Assembly: GCA_903831545.1 (NCBI GenBank)
Contig: CAIKYI010000595.1
Span: 1-7,092, forward strand
Direction of reading: 5' to 3'
Source: an uncultured Methylobacter sp.
GTDB lineage: Bacteria > Pseudomonadota > Gammaproteobacteria > Methylococcales > Methylomonadaceae
DNA: 7,092 bases
Position numbers and translations under genes: made by a program. Below are positions 1 to 6,448 of the stretch, piece by piece. The notes under the pieces were generated by a model. That model saw only the letters and a program-made list of their open reading frames with translations, ran no database searches and was not told the DNA's origin. Every line of letters begins with the position of its first letter. Positions within the stretch are counted from its first letter, which is position 1.

Positions 1-956
1 TCACGGAAAAAGCTGGTTACGGGGATTAAAGTATCCCGCTTAAGCGTCAAAACTTCGGTTCGGTCGCTTTCCAGTAAATGCAAATAATCTGTCAAATTGC
101 GCACATGCCGAATTTGCATGCGTCGCTCAATACGCCTCTGTACGGTGGCAGGTTTATATTCTTTGAAATTGATGCCGCCGATTTGGTAAACCAGATGCAA
201 AATACTTTCCATCGGATTGATGTCCTGCTCAGTCGGTTCGTCAACGTTGGCTTTTGCAGGGACTTCCATTATATTTTTTACGTGACCTACAATGCGTTTT
301 GCCAATGATTCTGGCGGCATTACTTCATCGACCAGTCCTGTCGCAATTACGCTACGAGGCATACCGTCAAACTTGGCGGATTTAGGATCCTGGGCAAGCA
401 GAAAACCACCGGCATCGTTGATTGCCAAAGCGCCACGCGTCCCGTCGGAACCAGTACCAGACAGAATCACGCCAATACAACGATTGCCGAATTCTTTAGC
501 CAGTGAAGTGAAGAATAAATCAATAGGCAAGCTCAAGCCGTGAGGATTTTTAGGAACAAGTCGGAGCTGTGAGCCTTTTACGGTCATATTCTTACCCGGA
601 GGAATAAGATAAACATGATTGGCCTGCATTTCCAGGCCATTTTCGGCCATCAACACCGGCATCGTGGTATGCCGTGCCAACAGGTTGTCCATCATGCTTT
701 TGTGATCAGGCGACAGATGCTGAATGACTACAATGACTGCTCCGGAATCAACAGCCATTTGGTCAAAAAAGCGTTCCAGCGCATCCAAGCCTCCTGCAGA
801 TGCGCCGATTGCAACCACGTAACCATTAAATTCAGCGGTAATGGCTGTAGAGTCTGGTTTTTTGGTAACCTCATCCGAACTATTATTTAAACTACTTGAC
901 CTTGAATTTTTTTTACCAGGAATAACCTGGTCAGTTGTGTTTTTGTTTTGCGCCAT
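1..956 (-). CDS. CheB-CheR fusion protein, N-terminal part (runs off left edge)
   Basis: Reading leftward from the ATG at 956-954, the frame stays open for 318 codons to the window edge. Residues 1-45 are a polar, low-complexity leader. Residues 46-225 are a CheB methylesterase catalytic domain, with the nucleophile in GASAGG (Ser53), the histidine in VIQHLSPDH (His80) and the aspartate in LSGTGSDGTRG (Asp171), so the Ser-His-Asp triad looks intact. Residues 250-318 begin a CheR methyltransferase N-terminal domain (GINFKEYKPATVQRRIERRM, then VTSFFR). CheB removes and CheR adds methyl groups on chemoreceptor glutamates in the cytoplasm. In such fusions the rest usually holds the SAM-binding CheR domain, often followed by PAS and kinase modules, which cannot be seen here. 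No receiver domain precedes CheB, unlike classical CheB, so control must come from elsewhere. A weak AAAAGG lies 12 nt before the ATG. Domain identity is firm; the partner pathway is unknown. Confidence 0.93.
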   Translation of the reverse strand, partial: MAQNKNTTDQVIPGKKNSRSSSLNNSSDEVTKKPDSTAITAEFNGYVVAIGASAGGLDALERFFDQMAVDSGAVIVVIQHLSPDHKSMMDNLLARHTTMPVLMAENGLEMQANHVYLIPPGKNMTVKGSQLRLVPKNPHGLSLPIDLFFTSLAKEFGNRCIGVILSGTGSDGTRGALAINDAGGFLLAQDPKSAKFDGMPRSVIATGLVDEVMPPESLAKRIVGHVKNIMEVPAKANVDEPTEQDINPMESILHLVYQIGGINFKEYKPATVQRRIERRMQIRHVRNLTDYLHLLESDRTEVLTLKRDTLIPVTSFFR

Positions 957-1013
957 TAAGCGAGCAAACCTTTTATTTTATTCAAAAAAATCGAAACTAA
1001 TTAATACCCCCAG

Positions 1014-1028
1014 TTAAGCGCGGCTTAA
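1014..1028. promoter_or_regulatory. Inverted repeat upstream of the CheB-CheR gene
   Basis: TTAAGC-GCG-GCTTAA is a perfect 6-bp inverted repeat with a 3-bp centre. It lies about 60-70 bp upstream of the CheB-CheR start codon, where an operator or 5'-leader hairpin would be expected. The symmetry is visible directly; a regulatory role is inference, and no cognate regulator can be named. Confidence 0.25.
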
Positions 1029-1050
1029 GTGAAGTTTAAACTAGCATTGC

Positions 1051-1068
1051 ATGATTTTTGGTAATCAT
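1051..1068. promoter_or_regulatory. Inverted repeat ATGATT-N6-AATCAT
   Basis: A perfect 6-bp inverted repeat separated by six bases, about 95-110 bp upstream of the CheB-CheR start. The spacing suits binding by a dimeric helix-turn-helix protein, and the site is next to minus-strand TATAAA/TAAAAT sequences that could serve as a -10 element. Function is inferred only. Confidence 0.2.
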
Positions 1069-1104
1069 CATTTTACTTTATAGAATATCAGTAACATTCA
1101 TTAC

Positions 1105-1120
1105 TACGTAGTTTTACGTA
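1105..1120. promoter_or_regulatory. Twin TACGTA palindromes, 10-bp phased
   Basis: Two copies of the self-complementary hexamer TACGTA start exactly 10 bp apart with GTTT between them. As DNA they are two half-sites on the same helix face; as RNA they can form a 6-bp stem with a 4-nt loop. They lie 71 bp beyond the stop of the PAS-LuxR gene and 149 bp upstream of the CheB-CheR start. They could therefore be an operator of the latter or a weak 3' structure of the former. No T-tract follows, so intrinsic termination is unlikely. Confidence 0.25.
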
Positions 1121-1190
1121 TAACGATAAATAAGACAATCATTTGCACTGGTAAAATATTAGATAGGAAATAGGTATGGAATGGGTATTT

Positions 1191-2609
1191 TTATTCAGTC
1201 AGTGACATCAGATAACTGGCAAGATTAGTTGGTTTACCGTTCAAGCCTAATTTTTTGCGAATATGTTTGCGGTGGACATTAACAGTACCCGTTGAGATGA
1301 ATAAAGACAGTGCGATTTTTTTTGTACAAAACTCCAGTCTGATCATTGATGCCACCTGTATCTCGATGGGAGTCAGCAATTGATAGATGGATGATAATGA
1401 GCTTTTACTCCCATAGTCTCTGATTAAATCGGCCAAATTATTTTCAAGAATGCTAAGTAAGTTGGTTTGAGTGGTGTTGGTACCGGCCTTTTTTAATTTT
1501 TCCAGGAATGGCGAGACCGTACCCCTTATTTGATTTGAGATTGCACTTTGGATTTCAATTCTGTCAGATTGCTGGCGTCTCAGTAGAATATTCAGTGCGG
1601 TATTAAGTTGTTGTGATTCTTCCGTATTTTTTTTCAGTGCCAACTTTGTATTTTTGACTTGATTCTCCAAGAGGAGAGAGGTATCCAACAAAATTTTTTC
1701 AGCCAGCTTTAACGCCGTAATGTCGGTAAAAGAACCTACGTAATGGGATATATGCCCATTATTTGTATCCGTAACTGAGTTAATTGTTAGCCATAAGGAA
1801 AATGCTTCGCCTTCTTTGCTCCTGTCCCAGACTTCACCTTGCCAATGACCATTACATGCCACGGAAGTCCAGATAGCTTTATAGAAAGCCTCATCATGCA
1901 GTCCTGAAAACAAAAAGGACGGAAGGTTACCAATGACCTCTTCGAGACTGTAGCCGGTGATATTACAAAACGCTTGATTGGCACGTAACACGATTTTGTG
2001 GGCATCCGTCACAATAATGCCATCATGTGTTTCAAAGGCTACCGCAGCGATACGCGACACTTCTTCTGCCTGCCTGCGTTGGGTAATATCAATGACGGTG
2101 ATCCGCAGTATCATCGGCTCATTGTCTTTTTCCAGGTGCAAGCAATCAAGGTGTGCGTAAAAATGAGTACCATCCGCACGCCGCAGGGTTAATTCAAAAG
2201 ATTGTTTACCGATATTTTGTTTGGCCTGTCGAAAATAACGATACCAACCGTCGCCATCCTCATAGGCGACGTAATTTGCAAAGCGGGAATTGATCAGTTT
2301 ATTGCGTTCGACACCAAATAGCGTGGTACTGGTCAGGTTGGCTTCGATAATCAGTTCATTTTCCGACAGCGTCAAATAAGCACTGGGCGCAAAATCATAG
2401 AGTTCCAGATAACGGTCGCGAGATTCTTCCAAAGCAACATGAATGCGTTGTAGCTCATGATTTTGCATTTCCAGTTCGGTTTGGTGTAATCGGAGTTCAA
2501 ATATTAATTCTTCGTTGTTGTGAATCACTGGTGCAGTTGCAAGCTTGCTATGGAGTTGTAACTTTGCTTCTGCTCGTAATAAATCCAGATCAATATATTT
2601 TTTGTTCAT
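1191..2609 (-). CDS. Double-PAS sensor with C-terminal LuxR-type DNA-binding domain
   Basis: A 472-residue cytoplasmic protein without membrane segments. Residues 35-68 form a charged coiled coil (LRLHQTELEMQNHELQR) typical of the lead-in to PAS proteins. PAS domain 1 spans about 69-182, ending in the PAC-like ITVIDITQRRQAEE. PAS domain 2 spans about 185-305 (GIIVTDAHKIVLRANQAFCNITGYSLEEVIG, ending GSFTDITALKLAEK). A helical linker follows (305-405), then a LuxR/GerE helix-turn-helix at about 411-470 (LTPIEIQVASMIR, STGTVNVHRKHIRKKLGL). No kinase, receiver or GGDEF domain is present, so this is probably a one-component regulator in which a PAS-bound ligand, redox state or partner alters DNA binding. 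The ligand cannot be read from sequence. The ATG at 2609-2607 has only a weak A-rich preceding stretch. It points the same way as the CheB-CheR gene 234 bp downstream and may control it or its own gene. Confidence 0.9.
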   Translation of the reverse strand: MNKKYIDLDLLRAEAKLQLHSKLATAPVIHNNEELIFELRLHQTELEMQNHELQRIHVALEESRDRYLELYDFAPSAYLTLSENELIIEANLTSTTLFGVERNKLINSRFANYVAYEDGDGWYRYFRQAKQNIGKQSFELTLRRADGTHFYAHLDCLHLEKDNEPMILRITVIDITQRRQAEEVSRIAAVAFETHDGIIVTDAHKIVLRANQAFCNITGYSLEEVIGNLPSFLFSGLHDEAFYKAIWTSVACNGHWQGEVWDRSKEGEAFSLWLTINSVTDTNNGHISHYVGSFTDITALKLAEKILLDTSLLLENQVKNTKLALKKNTEESQQLNTALNILLRRQQSDRIEIQSAISNQIRGTVSPFLEKLKKAGTNTTQTNLLSILENNLADLIRDYGSKSSLSSIYQLLTPIEIQVASMIRLEFCTKKIALSLFISTGTVNVHRKHIRKKLGLNGKPTNLASYLMSLTE

Positions 2610-2643
2610 ATCTTTTTGTCAACTACTTCGTTGTAGATATTGT

Positions 2644-2661
2644 TGCATAGCTCACTATGCA
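2644..2661. promoter_or_regulatory. Perfect 7-bp inverted repeat upstream of the PAS-LuxR gene
   Basis: TGCATAG-CTCA-CTATGCA is perfectly symmetrical over 18 bp and lies 34-52 bp upstream of the PAS-LuxR start codon. The position suits an operator overlapping the promoter or leader, possibly for autoregulation by the LuxR-type protein, although LuxR-type boxes vary too much to assign it. On the plus strand it is followed by ACCTATTTTT, which gives it a slight terminator look, but no plus-strand gene ends here. Confidence 0.35.
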
Positions 2662-3079
2662 CCTATTTTTACGCCCCGGCAATTGCTGCCTGCATTAGCT
2701 CTCCCTTCGACTTCCATAGAGTCGTTGAAAAGGAACAAAAATCTTACCTCAATCAGGTATATTCATTCTTGTATATCGCCAAGAGCTGGTATTTCGGCTT
2801 TCACTTAAGCCAGTCGGCCATATTTGTGCTTCAAGTCTTTAAGTACGCATGGTTGATCTTTCTCCCGGATATAACGTTTGGTGTTTCAATCAATACATAA
2901 ATTTCAGTGCATAAGGCTTGTTCTTTTTTCTTTTGATGGGGGCTTAACTTGATATAGATGTCATGTTTTTCTGCCAACCAAGAAAAAAGACGCTGCACAT
3001 ATTGAGTAATATGGATTTATAGCGTTGATTAATAATGTTATAAGTATCTTTTTTTGGTCTGTGTATTGTCACATAGCTG

Positions 3080-3096
3080 TTGGCATTGCATGTGCT
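3080..3096 (+). promoter_or_regulatory. Candidate sigma-54 promoter (-24/-12)
   Basis: TTGGCATTGCATGTGCT matches the sigma-54 consensus (YTGGCACGRNNNTTGCW) at the invariant GG and GC, with the correct 12-bp offset; three of the less strict positions differ. Transcription would begin near 3107, about 28 bp before the possible small ORF at 3135 and about 200 bp before the DUF4062 gene. No enhancer-binding-protein gene is in the window. A match of this quality can arise by chance, so this is a candidate only. Confidence 0.3.
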
Positions 3097-3134
3097 ATTT
3101 GATGTGTAACTAAATTACGATTTTAATTTTTAAG

Positions 3135-3293
3135 ATGAAAATATCCAGGCACAGGTATAAATTCCACACGCAAGACACTTTAGGTGTTACTTTTTCAGTC
3201 GCCTTAAGTATCAATTTGCTTGTCAAGTATAGCTTGGGCGACAGAGCTAGCCGACTGTCCGAGATGGATTTTTTTGGCAACAGTGCGATTTAA
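3135..3293 (+). CDS. Possible small ORF (52 aa) just upstream of the DUF4062 gene
   Basis: ATG at 3135 to TAA at 3291-3293. The product starts with a basic stretch (MKISRHRYKF), has a moderately hydrophobic middle (TLGVTFSVALSINLLVKYSL) that is short for a membrane helix, and ends in a polar tail. It matches no family I recognise. In its favour, its stop codon overlaps the AAGGAA that forms the Shine-Dalgarno of the next gene, and the intergenic gap is only 11 bp, a layout typical of coupled operon genes. Against it, no usable ribosome binding site precedes its ATG, and the opposite strand over 3207-3311 is also open with equally plausible composition. It may be a real leader peptide or small partner protein, or chance. 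Confidence 0.27.
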   Translation: MKISRHRYKFHTQDTLGVTFSVALSINLLVKYSLGDRASRLSEMDFFGNSAI

Positions 3294-3297
3294 GGAA
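3292..3297 (+). promoter_or_regulatory. Strong Shine-Dalgarno (AAGGAA) of the DUF4062 gene
   Basis: AAGGAA ends 7 nt before the ATG at 3305, the best ribosome binding site in the window. It fixes the start of the DUF4062 gene and overlaps the TAA of the preceding small open frame. Confidence 0.7.
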
Positions 3298-3304
3298 ATA
3301 TAAA

Positions 3305-4279
3305 ATGTCACGACCCAGTGTTTTTGTATGCTCGGCCTATTACGATCTCCGGCCAGTACAGTATTCTTTAGAGAATTTTATTGAAGCCCTTGGCTATGAT
3401 TGCATTTTCTCGAAGAAGCAAGATGTTTTAAATTTATCAGAAGCCCCATTTGATGCATATTGGAGTCAGGAATCAGGTCAGACTGATATTTTTGTACTCA
3501 TAATAGGGGGTGGAGCAACAAGTGATAACAAGCAGCTGGGCTCGGAGTTCTTTGAAAATTATGACAATATAACCAAGCAAGAATATGAGTTTGCTTGTGC
3601 CCGTAATATTCCCGTGTATATCCTGATTAAAGACACTGTTTATGCGGAATATCAAACCTATTTGCGCAATAAAACCAATGACAATATTTGTTATGCGCAC
3701 GTTGAGATGGCAAATATCTTCCCGCTTATAGAAGAAATACTTTTAAAACCCCATAACAGTTCGGTTCATACCTTTGAGCGCTTTTCTGACATGGCAAATT
3801 GGCTGCGCGACAGATGGGCGAACTTATTCGGAGAGTTGCTCCAGGATATGAGCCGTCAGCAGCAAATAGTAACCTTATCCCGACAAGTCGAAACACTTGG
3901 TGCAATCAATGCAACTTTGCACAAATTTGTAGAAACCCTGGTTGCAAAGGTTTCGCCAGAAAATACTTCCGAATTAATCGAATACGAACAACAGCGACTT
4001 GACGAAATTGAACAAACTAACGTGTTAAAGAAAAATAGCGCTTTTAAAGTATTAGCGGAGAGGAATGTCGATATTTGTCAATACAGAGAAGCGCTGCTTG
4101 ACGCTGACACATTTGGCGACTTTAAAGAAAAACTGGATCAGCTCACCCATGAAGCTGAAAAAATAAAGTCGTTTTTATCGGTCTATTCTTGCAGTTCCCA
4201 AGCAAAAAGAAGTCTTAATGAAGCGCGTGTTGTTTTGGGTAAGAGGCCTTTTTTCCCTTTGTTGGATAAAGGACAATAA
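3305..4279 (+). CDS. DUF4062-domain protein with helical C-terminal half
   Basis: A 324-residue soluble protein; the start is set by a strong AAGGAA 7 nt upstream. Residues 4-150 match the DUF4062 pattern: a first strand and turn VFVCSAYYDLRPVQ, a helix SLENFIEALGYDCIFSKK, a buried strand DIFVLIIGGG (61-70), the conserved ITKQEYEFA (Glu93) and the strand NIPVYILIKD (101-110). This domain is considered related to TIR-type flavodoxin-like folds and is often found at the N terminus of larger signalling or NLR-like proteins. Residues 155-295 are predicted helical, with heptad-like stretches around 183-212 and 222-245, ending in a short basic tail. No NACHT, NB-ARC, repeat or membrane segment is seen, so this is a compact stand-alone version. 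Catalysis is unproven: Glu93 is only a candidate active residue. Its gene converges on the cyclase gene. A role in defence or stress signalling is possible but rests on family association alone. Confidence 0.75.
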   Translation: MSRPSVFVCSAYYDLRPVQYSLENFIEALGYDCIFSKKQDVLNLSEAPFDAYWSQESGQTDIFVLIIGGGATSDNKQLGSEFFENYDNITKQEYEFACARNIPVYILIKDTVYAEYQTYLRNKTNDNICYAHVEMANIFPLIEEILLKPHNSSVHTFERFSDMANWLRDRWANLFGELLQDMSRQQQIVTLSRQVETLGAINATLHKFVETLVAKVSPENTSELIEYEQQRLDEIEQTNVLKKNSAFKVLAERNVDICQYREALLDADTFGDFKEKLDQLTHEAEKIKSFLSVYSCSSQAKRSLNEARVVLGKRPFFPLLDKGQ

Positions 4280-4296
4280 AGTATTTTAAGCAGAGT

Positions 4297-4335
4297 GTTG
4301 AACAAGGATGCAAGGGCCGTTTCTTGTTCAACTTT
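4297..4335 (+). terminator. Hairpin terminator between convergent genes
   Basis: GTTGAACAAG (4297-4306) pairs perfectly with CTTGTTCAAC (4323-4332); one G-U and one A-U pair extend the stem inward to 12 bp with a 12-nt loop. It begins 17 bp after the DUF4062 stop and abuts the stop of the oppositely oriented cyclase gene. Only three T residues follow on the plus strand and none on the minus strand, so termination may be weak or helped by other factors. The length and placement of the stem make the assignment reasonable. Confidence 0.55.
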
Positions 4336-6232
4336 AAATGCTGGCTTTGGACGGGTTGATTAAATTGAAGTCATCGAAAAATTTAACCTTATTGCGTCCT
4401 GAAGATTTTGCTGCATAAAGTGCGCGGTCAGAACGATTAAGGGTGTCTTCCCAGCCTTTCTCGTCCATAGTAAGATCCGCCAGTGCCGCTCCGACACTCA
4501 CTGTTACAAGTCGAGACAAGTTAAGTTGTTCGGGTTGGATTTGTTCAATCATTTTGCGGATACGTTCGCCCAAGATACGCATGGTTGCGGAATCGGTGTC
4601 AGGAAGAATCACTAAAAACTCTTCGCCACCCATTCGGCAAGCTGTATCACCGGCCCGGATTGATTGTCGCAGAATGCTGGCAAAATGGATTAAAACCATG
4701 TCGCCAACGGAATGACCAAACGTGTCGTTGATCTGTTTAAAAAGATCCAGGTCCAGGCTTAATAAAGCCAGTGGTCGACCATGTCTCTGGAACTTGGACC
4801 ATTCCTGAGTCAGAATTGAAATTGCATGGCGACGGTTGGGAAGGCCTGTTAGCTGGTCGGTTGCCGCTACCAGTTCCAGGCGGCGTTTTGTTGAAGCCAG
4901 ATCAAAAGCAAGTTGTTGGATGCCTTTTTGCTTTTTATTGTTTTGGGTCAGTAATTGTACAGTGCGCTGTGCTCCCAGAATGCGTGCATTTAACTCATTG
5001 TGTGTGAATGGTTTTTTTATAAAATCATTTACTCCGATGGCGAATGCCTCGGTCATTGTTGCCATATCTTTGTCAGCTGTAATTAAAATAACATAAATAT
5101 TTTGAAATTGACTACTGGACTTAAGTGTTTTACATAACGTCAAGCCATCAATCGGTTCCATTTTATAGTCGCTAATTATAATGTGTGGTTTTGACGTTAA
5201 TACGCATTTTAAGGCTTGTTCACCATTTTCCGCCGTTGTTAAATGGTGGCCTTGATTTGATAAATAGGTGCTTAATATTTGCAGTTGAATCCTGTCATCT
5301 TCCACCAGTAAAATTCGCAAGTTATCGATTTCTTCATGCATGAGACTTTTTTGCAAGCCTTGCTTTTGATCGACAAGTGGCGGTGGGACTTCGATTGTCG
5401 GGATGCATAAAAGTTCTCCCCAATCATACCAGTCAGACAAAAGCTGTTTTTTAAGCTCATCAAATTGGATGCTATTGATATCACAAGCGTTTAATAATTT
5501 TTGAATGCTTAGAAAGTTTAAATTCAGGTTTTGGTCGTCAGCTAATAAAGATGCCAGTTTTAACTGGGTAGCCAGCTTTTCTGATGGATGTTTACGGCCA
5601 CTGCTTTGGTAGTCGAATTGTTGGAATATGTGTATGGCGTCAATAATGGTTTCAGGTAACCCCCAGTCCTCTAATATTGCCAGAGTTATTTTATTGTGAT
5701 CAATGGCAAAAGCTATCTGTTCATGCACGAGCAGGTTTTCCGAATTGGCTTCCAGGCAGTGACTGTATTCTTGTGGATAGATTTTGGCCAGGGCCAGTCG
5801 ACCAATTTCTGATACCAGACCTACTGTAAAGGCCTCTTCCGGTGCAATTATTCGTTGATGAACTGATATAAGTTGCATGGCCAGGCCACGTAATAAGGCG
5901 GTAGACCAAAAACGATCATAATCAAAGGCTTTGCATATTCCGGTTCGATTCGTGTCTAACACGGAGAGTGTTAGTGCAAGCCGGGATAGAACGTTGCTAC
6001 CCAGTCTAATAATCGCATCTTTTACGGCTATCACCGGTTCTGTCGTACCCAAAAATGCACAATTGGCAATTTTAAGGAGTTGACCTGTTAATGCGGGATC
6101 AATTTTAACCTGGTGTACTAATTCTTCAATTGTGACATTAGGATTTTGGGTGAGGCGCATGATTTCAATTGCAACCCCGGAAGGAGAGGGCAGGTTTCCT
6201 GATGCTTTAAGCTCTTCAAATATCATATTCAA
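4334..6232 (-). CDS. HDOD-REC-GGDEF protein, predicted diguanylate cyclase
   Basis: About 630 residues, cytoplasmic. Residues 10-200 are an HDOD domain; the usual HD pair is replaced in VGLVSEIGRLAL (Ser141-Glu142), as expected of a non-catalytic HDOD. Residues 306-420 are a receiver domain with acidic cluster Glu311-Asp313, phosphoacceptor Asp355 (IISDYKM), Thr385 and Lys407 (KKPF). A helical linker (422-455) leads to GGDEF at 456-617: ATDQLTGLPNRR, DLDLFKQINDTFGHSVGD and an active-type GGEEF (535-539). The inhibitory RxxD (Arg526-Asp529) stands five residues before it, so product feedback is likely. The reaction is 2 GTP to c-di-GMP, presumably stimulated by receiver phosphorylation. The longest frame starts at a TTG (6232-6230); the ATG two codons later (6226-6224) is the more likely start. 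Neither has a clear Shine-Dalgarno. Its kinase is not in the window. It is divergent from a YcgR-like effector gene. Confidence 0.93.
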   Translation of the reverse strand: MNMIFEELKASGNLPSPSGVAIEIMRLTQNPNVTIEELVHQVKIDPALTGQLLKIANCAFLGTTEPVIAVKDAIIRLGSNVLSRLALTLSVLDTNRTGICKAFDYDRFWSTALLRGLAMQLISVHQRIIAPEEAFTVGLVSEIGRLALAKIYPQEYSHCLEANSENLLVHEQIAFAIDHNKITLAILEDWGLPETIIDAIHIFQQFDYQSSGRKHPSEKLATQLKLASLLADDQNLNLNFLSIQKLLNACDINSIQFDELKKQLLSDWYDWGELLCIPTIEVPPPLVDQKQGLQKSLMHEEIDNLRILLVEDDRIQLQILSTYLSNQGHHLTTAENGEQALKCVLTSKPHIIISDYKMEPIDGLTLCKTLKSSSQFQNIYVILITADKDMATMTEAFAIGVNDFIKKPFTHNELNARILGAQRTVQLLTQNNKKQKGIQQLAFDLASTKRRLELVAATDQLTGLPNRRHAISILTQEWSKFQRHGRPLALLSLDLDLFKQINDTFGHSVGDMVLIHFASILRQSIRAGDTACRMGGEEFLVILPDTDSATMRILGERIRKMIEQIQPEQLNLSRLVTVSVGAALADLTMDEKGWEDTLNRSDRALYAAKSSGRNKVKFFDDFNLINPSKASI

Positions 6233-6250
6233 GTTATTGATATAATTTAT

Positions 6251-6274
6251 TTTTATGGTTTTATGGTTTTATCA
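6251..6274. repeat. Tandem octamer TTTTATGG, two and a half copies
   Basis: TTTTATGG is repeated twice in tandem and followed by TTTTATCA, a third copy that diverges in its last two bases. It lies 25-48 bp upstream of the likely cyclase ATG, where promoter elements are expected. Slippage there could alter promoter spacing by 8 bp. The repeat is visible directly; any effect is inferred. Confidence 0.5.
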
Positions 6275-6409
6275 GCTCGTAAAGCTTTTTAATAATTATA
6301 ATTAAAAAAACAAGAAATGTAATCAGACTTTTAAAAATTAAAAAAACTGAAATCATGTTCATTTATACATTTAAAAAATAATAACTTTGTGGTGTTATTT
6401 TTAATTAAT

Positions 6410-6423
6410 ATGATACAAATCAC
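6410..6423. promoter_or_regulatory. FNR/CRP-family-like binding site
   Basis: ATGAT-ACAA-ATCAC matches the FNR/Anr box TTGAT-N4-ATCAA at eight of ten defined positions, with the TGAT/ATCA core intact. It lies 184 bp upstream of the likely cyclase start and 376 bp upstream of the YcgR-like start, far for a classical activation site unless promoters lie close by. In AT-rich DNA such a match is not rare. Confidence 0.25.
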
Positions 6424-6448
6424 ATTTTATGGTATTTAATGTTGTTCA

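Larger units (their letters stand above)
2610..3134. other. Gene-free stretch with hairpins and a possible decayed frame
   Basis: I find no convincing complete gene here. The right half of the region includes a minus-strand frame open from 3016 down to a stop at 2833-2831. Its composition looks protein-like (SWLAEKHDIYIKLSPHQKKK), but it has no good start or ribosome binding site, and protein-like sequence continues in another frame afterwards. The left half carries several short hairpins: 2644-2661, 2708-2724, 2745-2759 and 2796-2811. The plus-strand open frame over 2640-2900 starts with TTG, lacks a ribosome binding site and resembles no family I know. The region serves as leader/promoter for the minus gene ending its upstream side at 2609 and for the plus genes beginning at 3135 or 3305. 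Confidence 0.5.

Noticed and set aside
78..890. Three plus-strand open frames
   Set aside because: They are antisense shadows of the CheB-CheR gene, whose minus-strand frame shows clear catalytic motifs throughout.
907..914. Run of eight T (A8 in the CheB-CheR coding strand), with similar 8-nt runs at 1316-1323 and 7052-7059, considered as phase-variable tracts
   Set aside because: Eight-base A/T runs are expected by chance in DNA of this composition; all three frames are intact and the runs encode Lys or Phe in normal context.
2640..2900. Plus-strand open frame of 86 codons
   Set aside because: It begins with TTG, has no ribosome binding site, overlaps hairpins and resembles no known family; the minus strand over its right part looks more protein-like.
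3207..3311. Short minus-strand frame antisense to the small ORF (AKKIHLGQSASSVAQAILDK)
   Set aside because: The composition is plausible, but it would start with GTG inside the DUF4062 gene, has no ribosome binding site and is only 34 codons; it counts mainly as a reason for caution about the opposing small ORF.
4443..5096. Plus-strand open frames opposite the cyclase gene
   Set aside because: Antisense shadows of the GGDEF and receiver domains; no independent protein signal.
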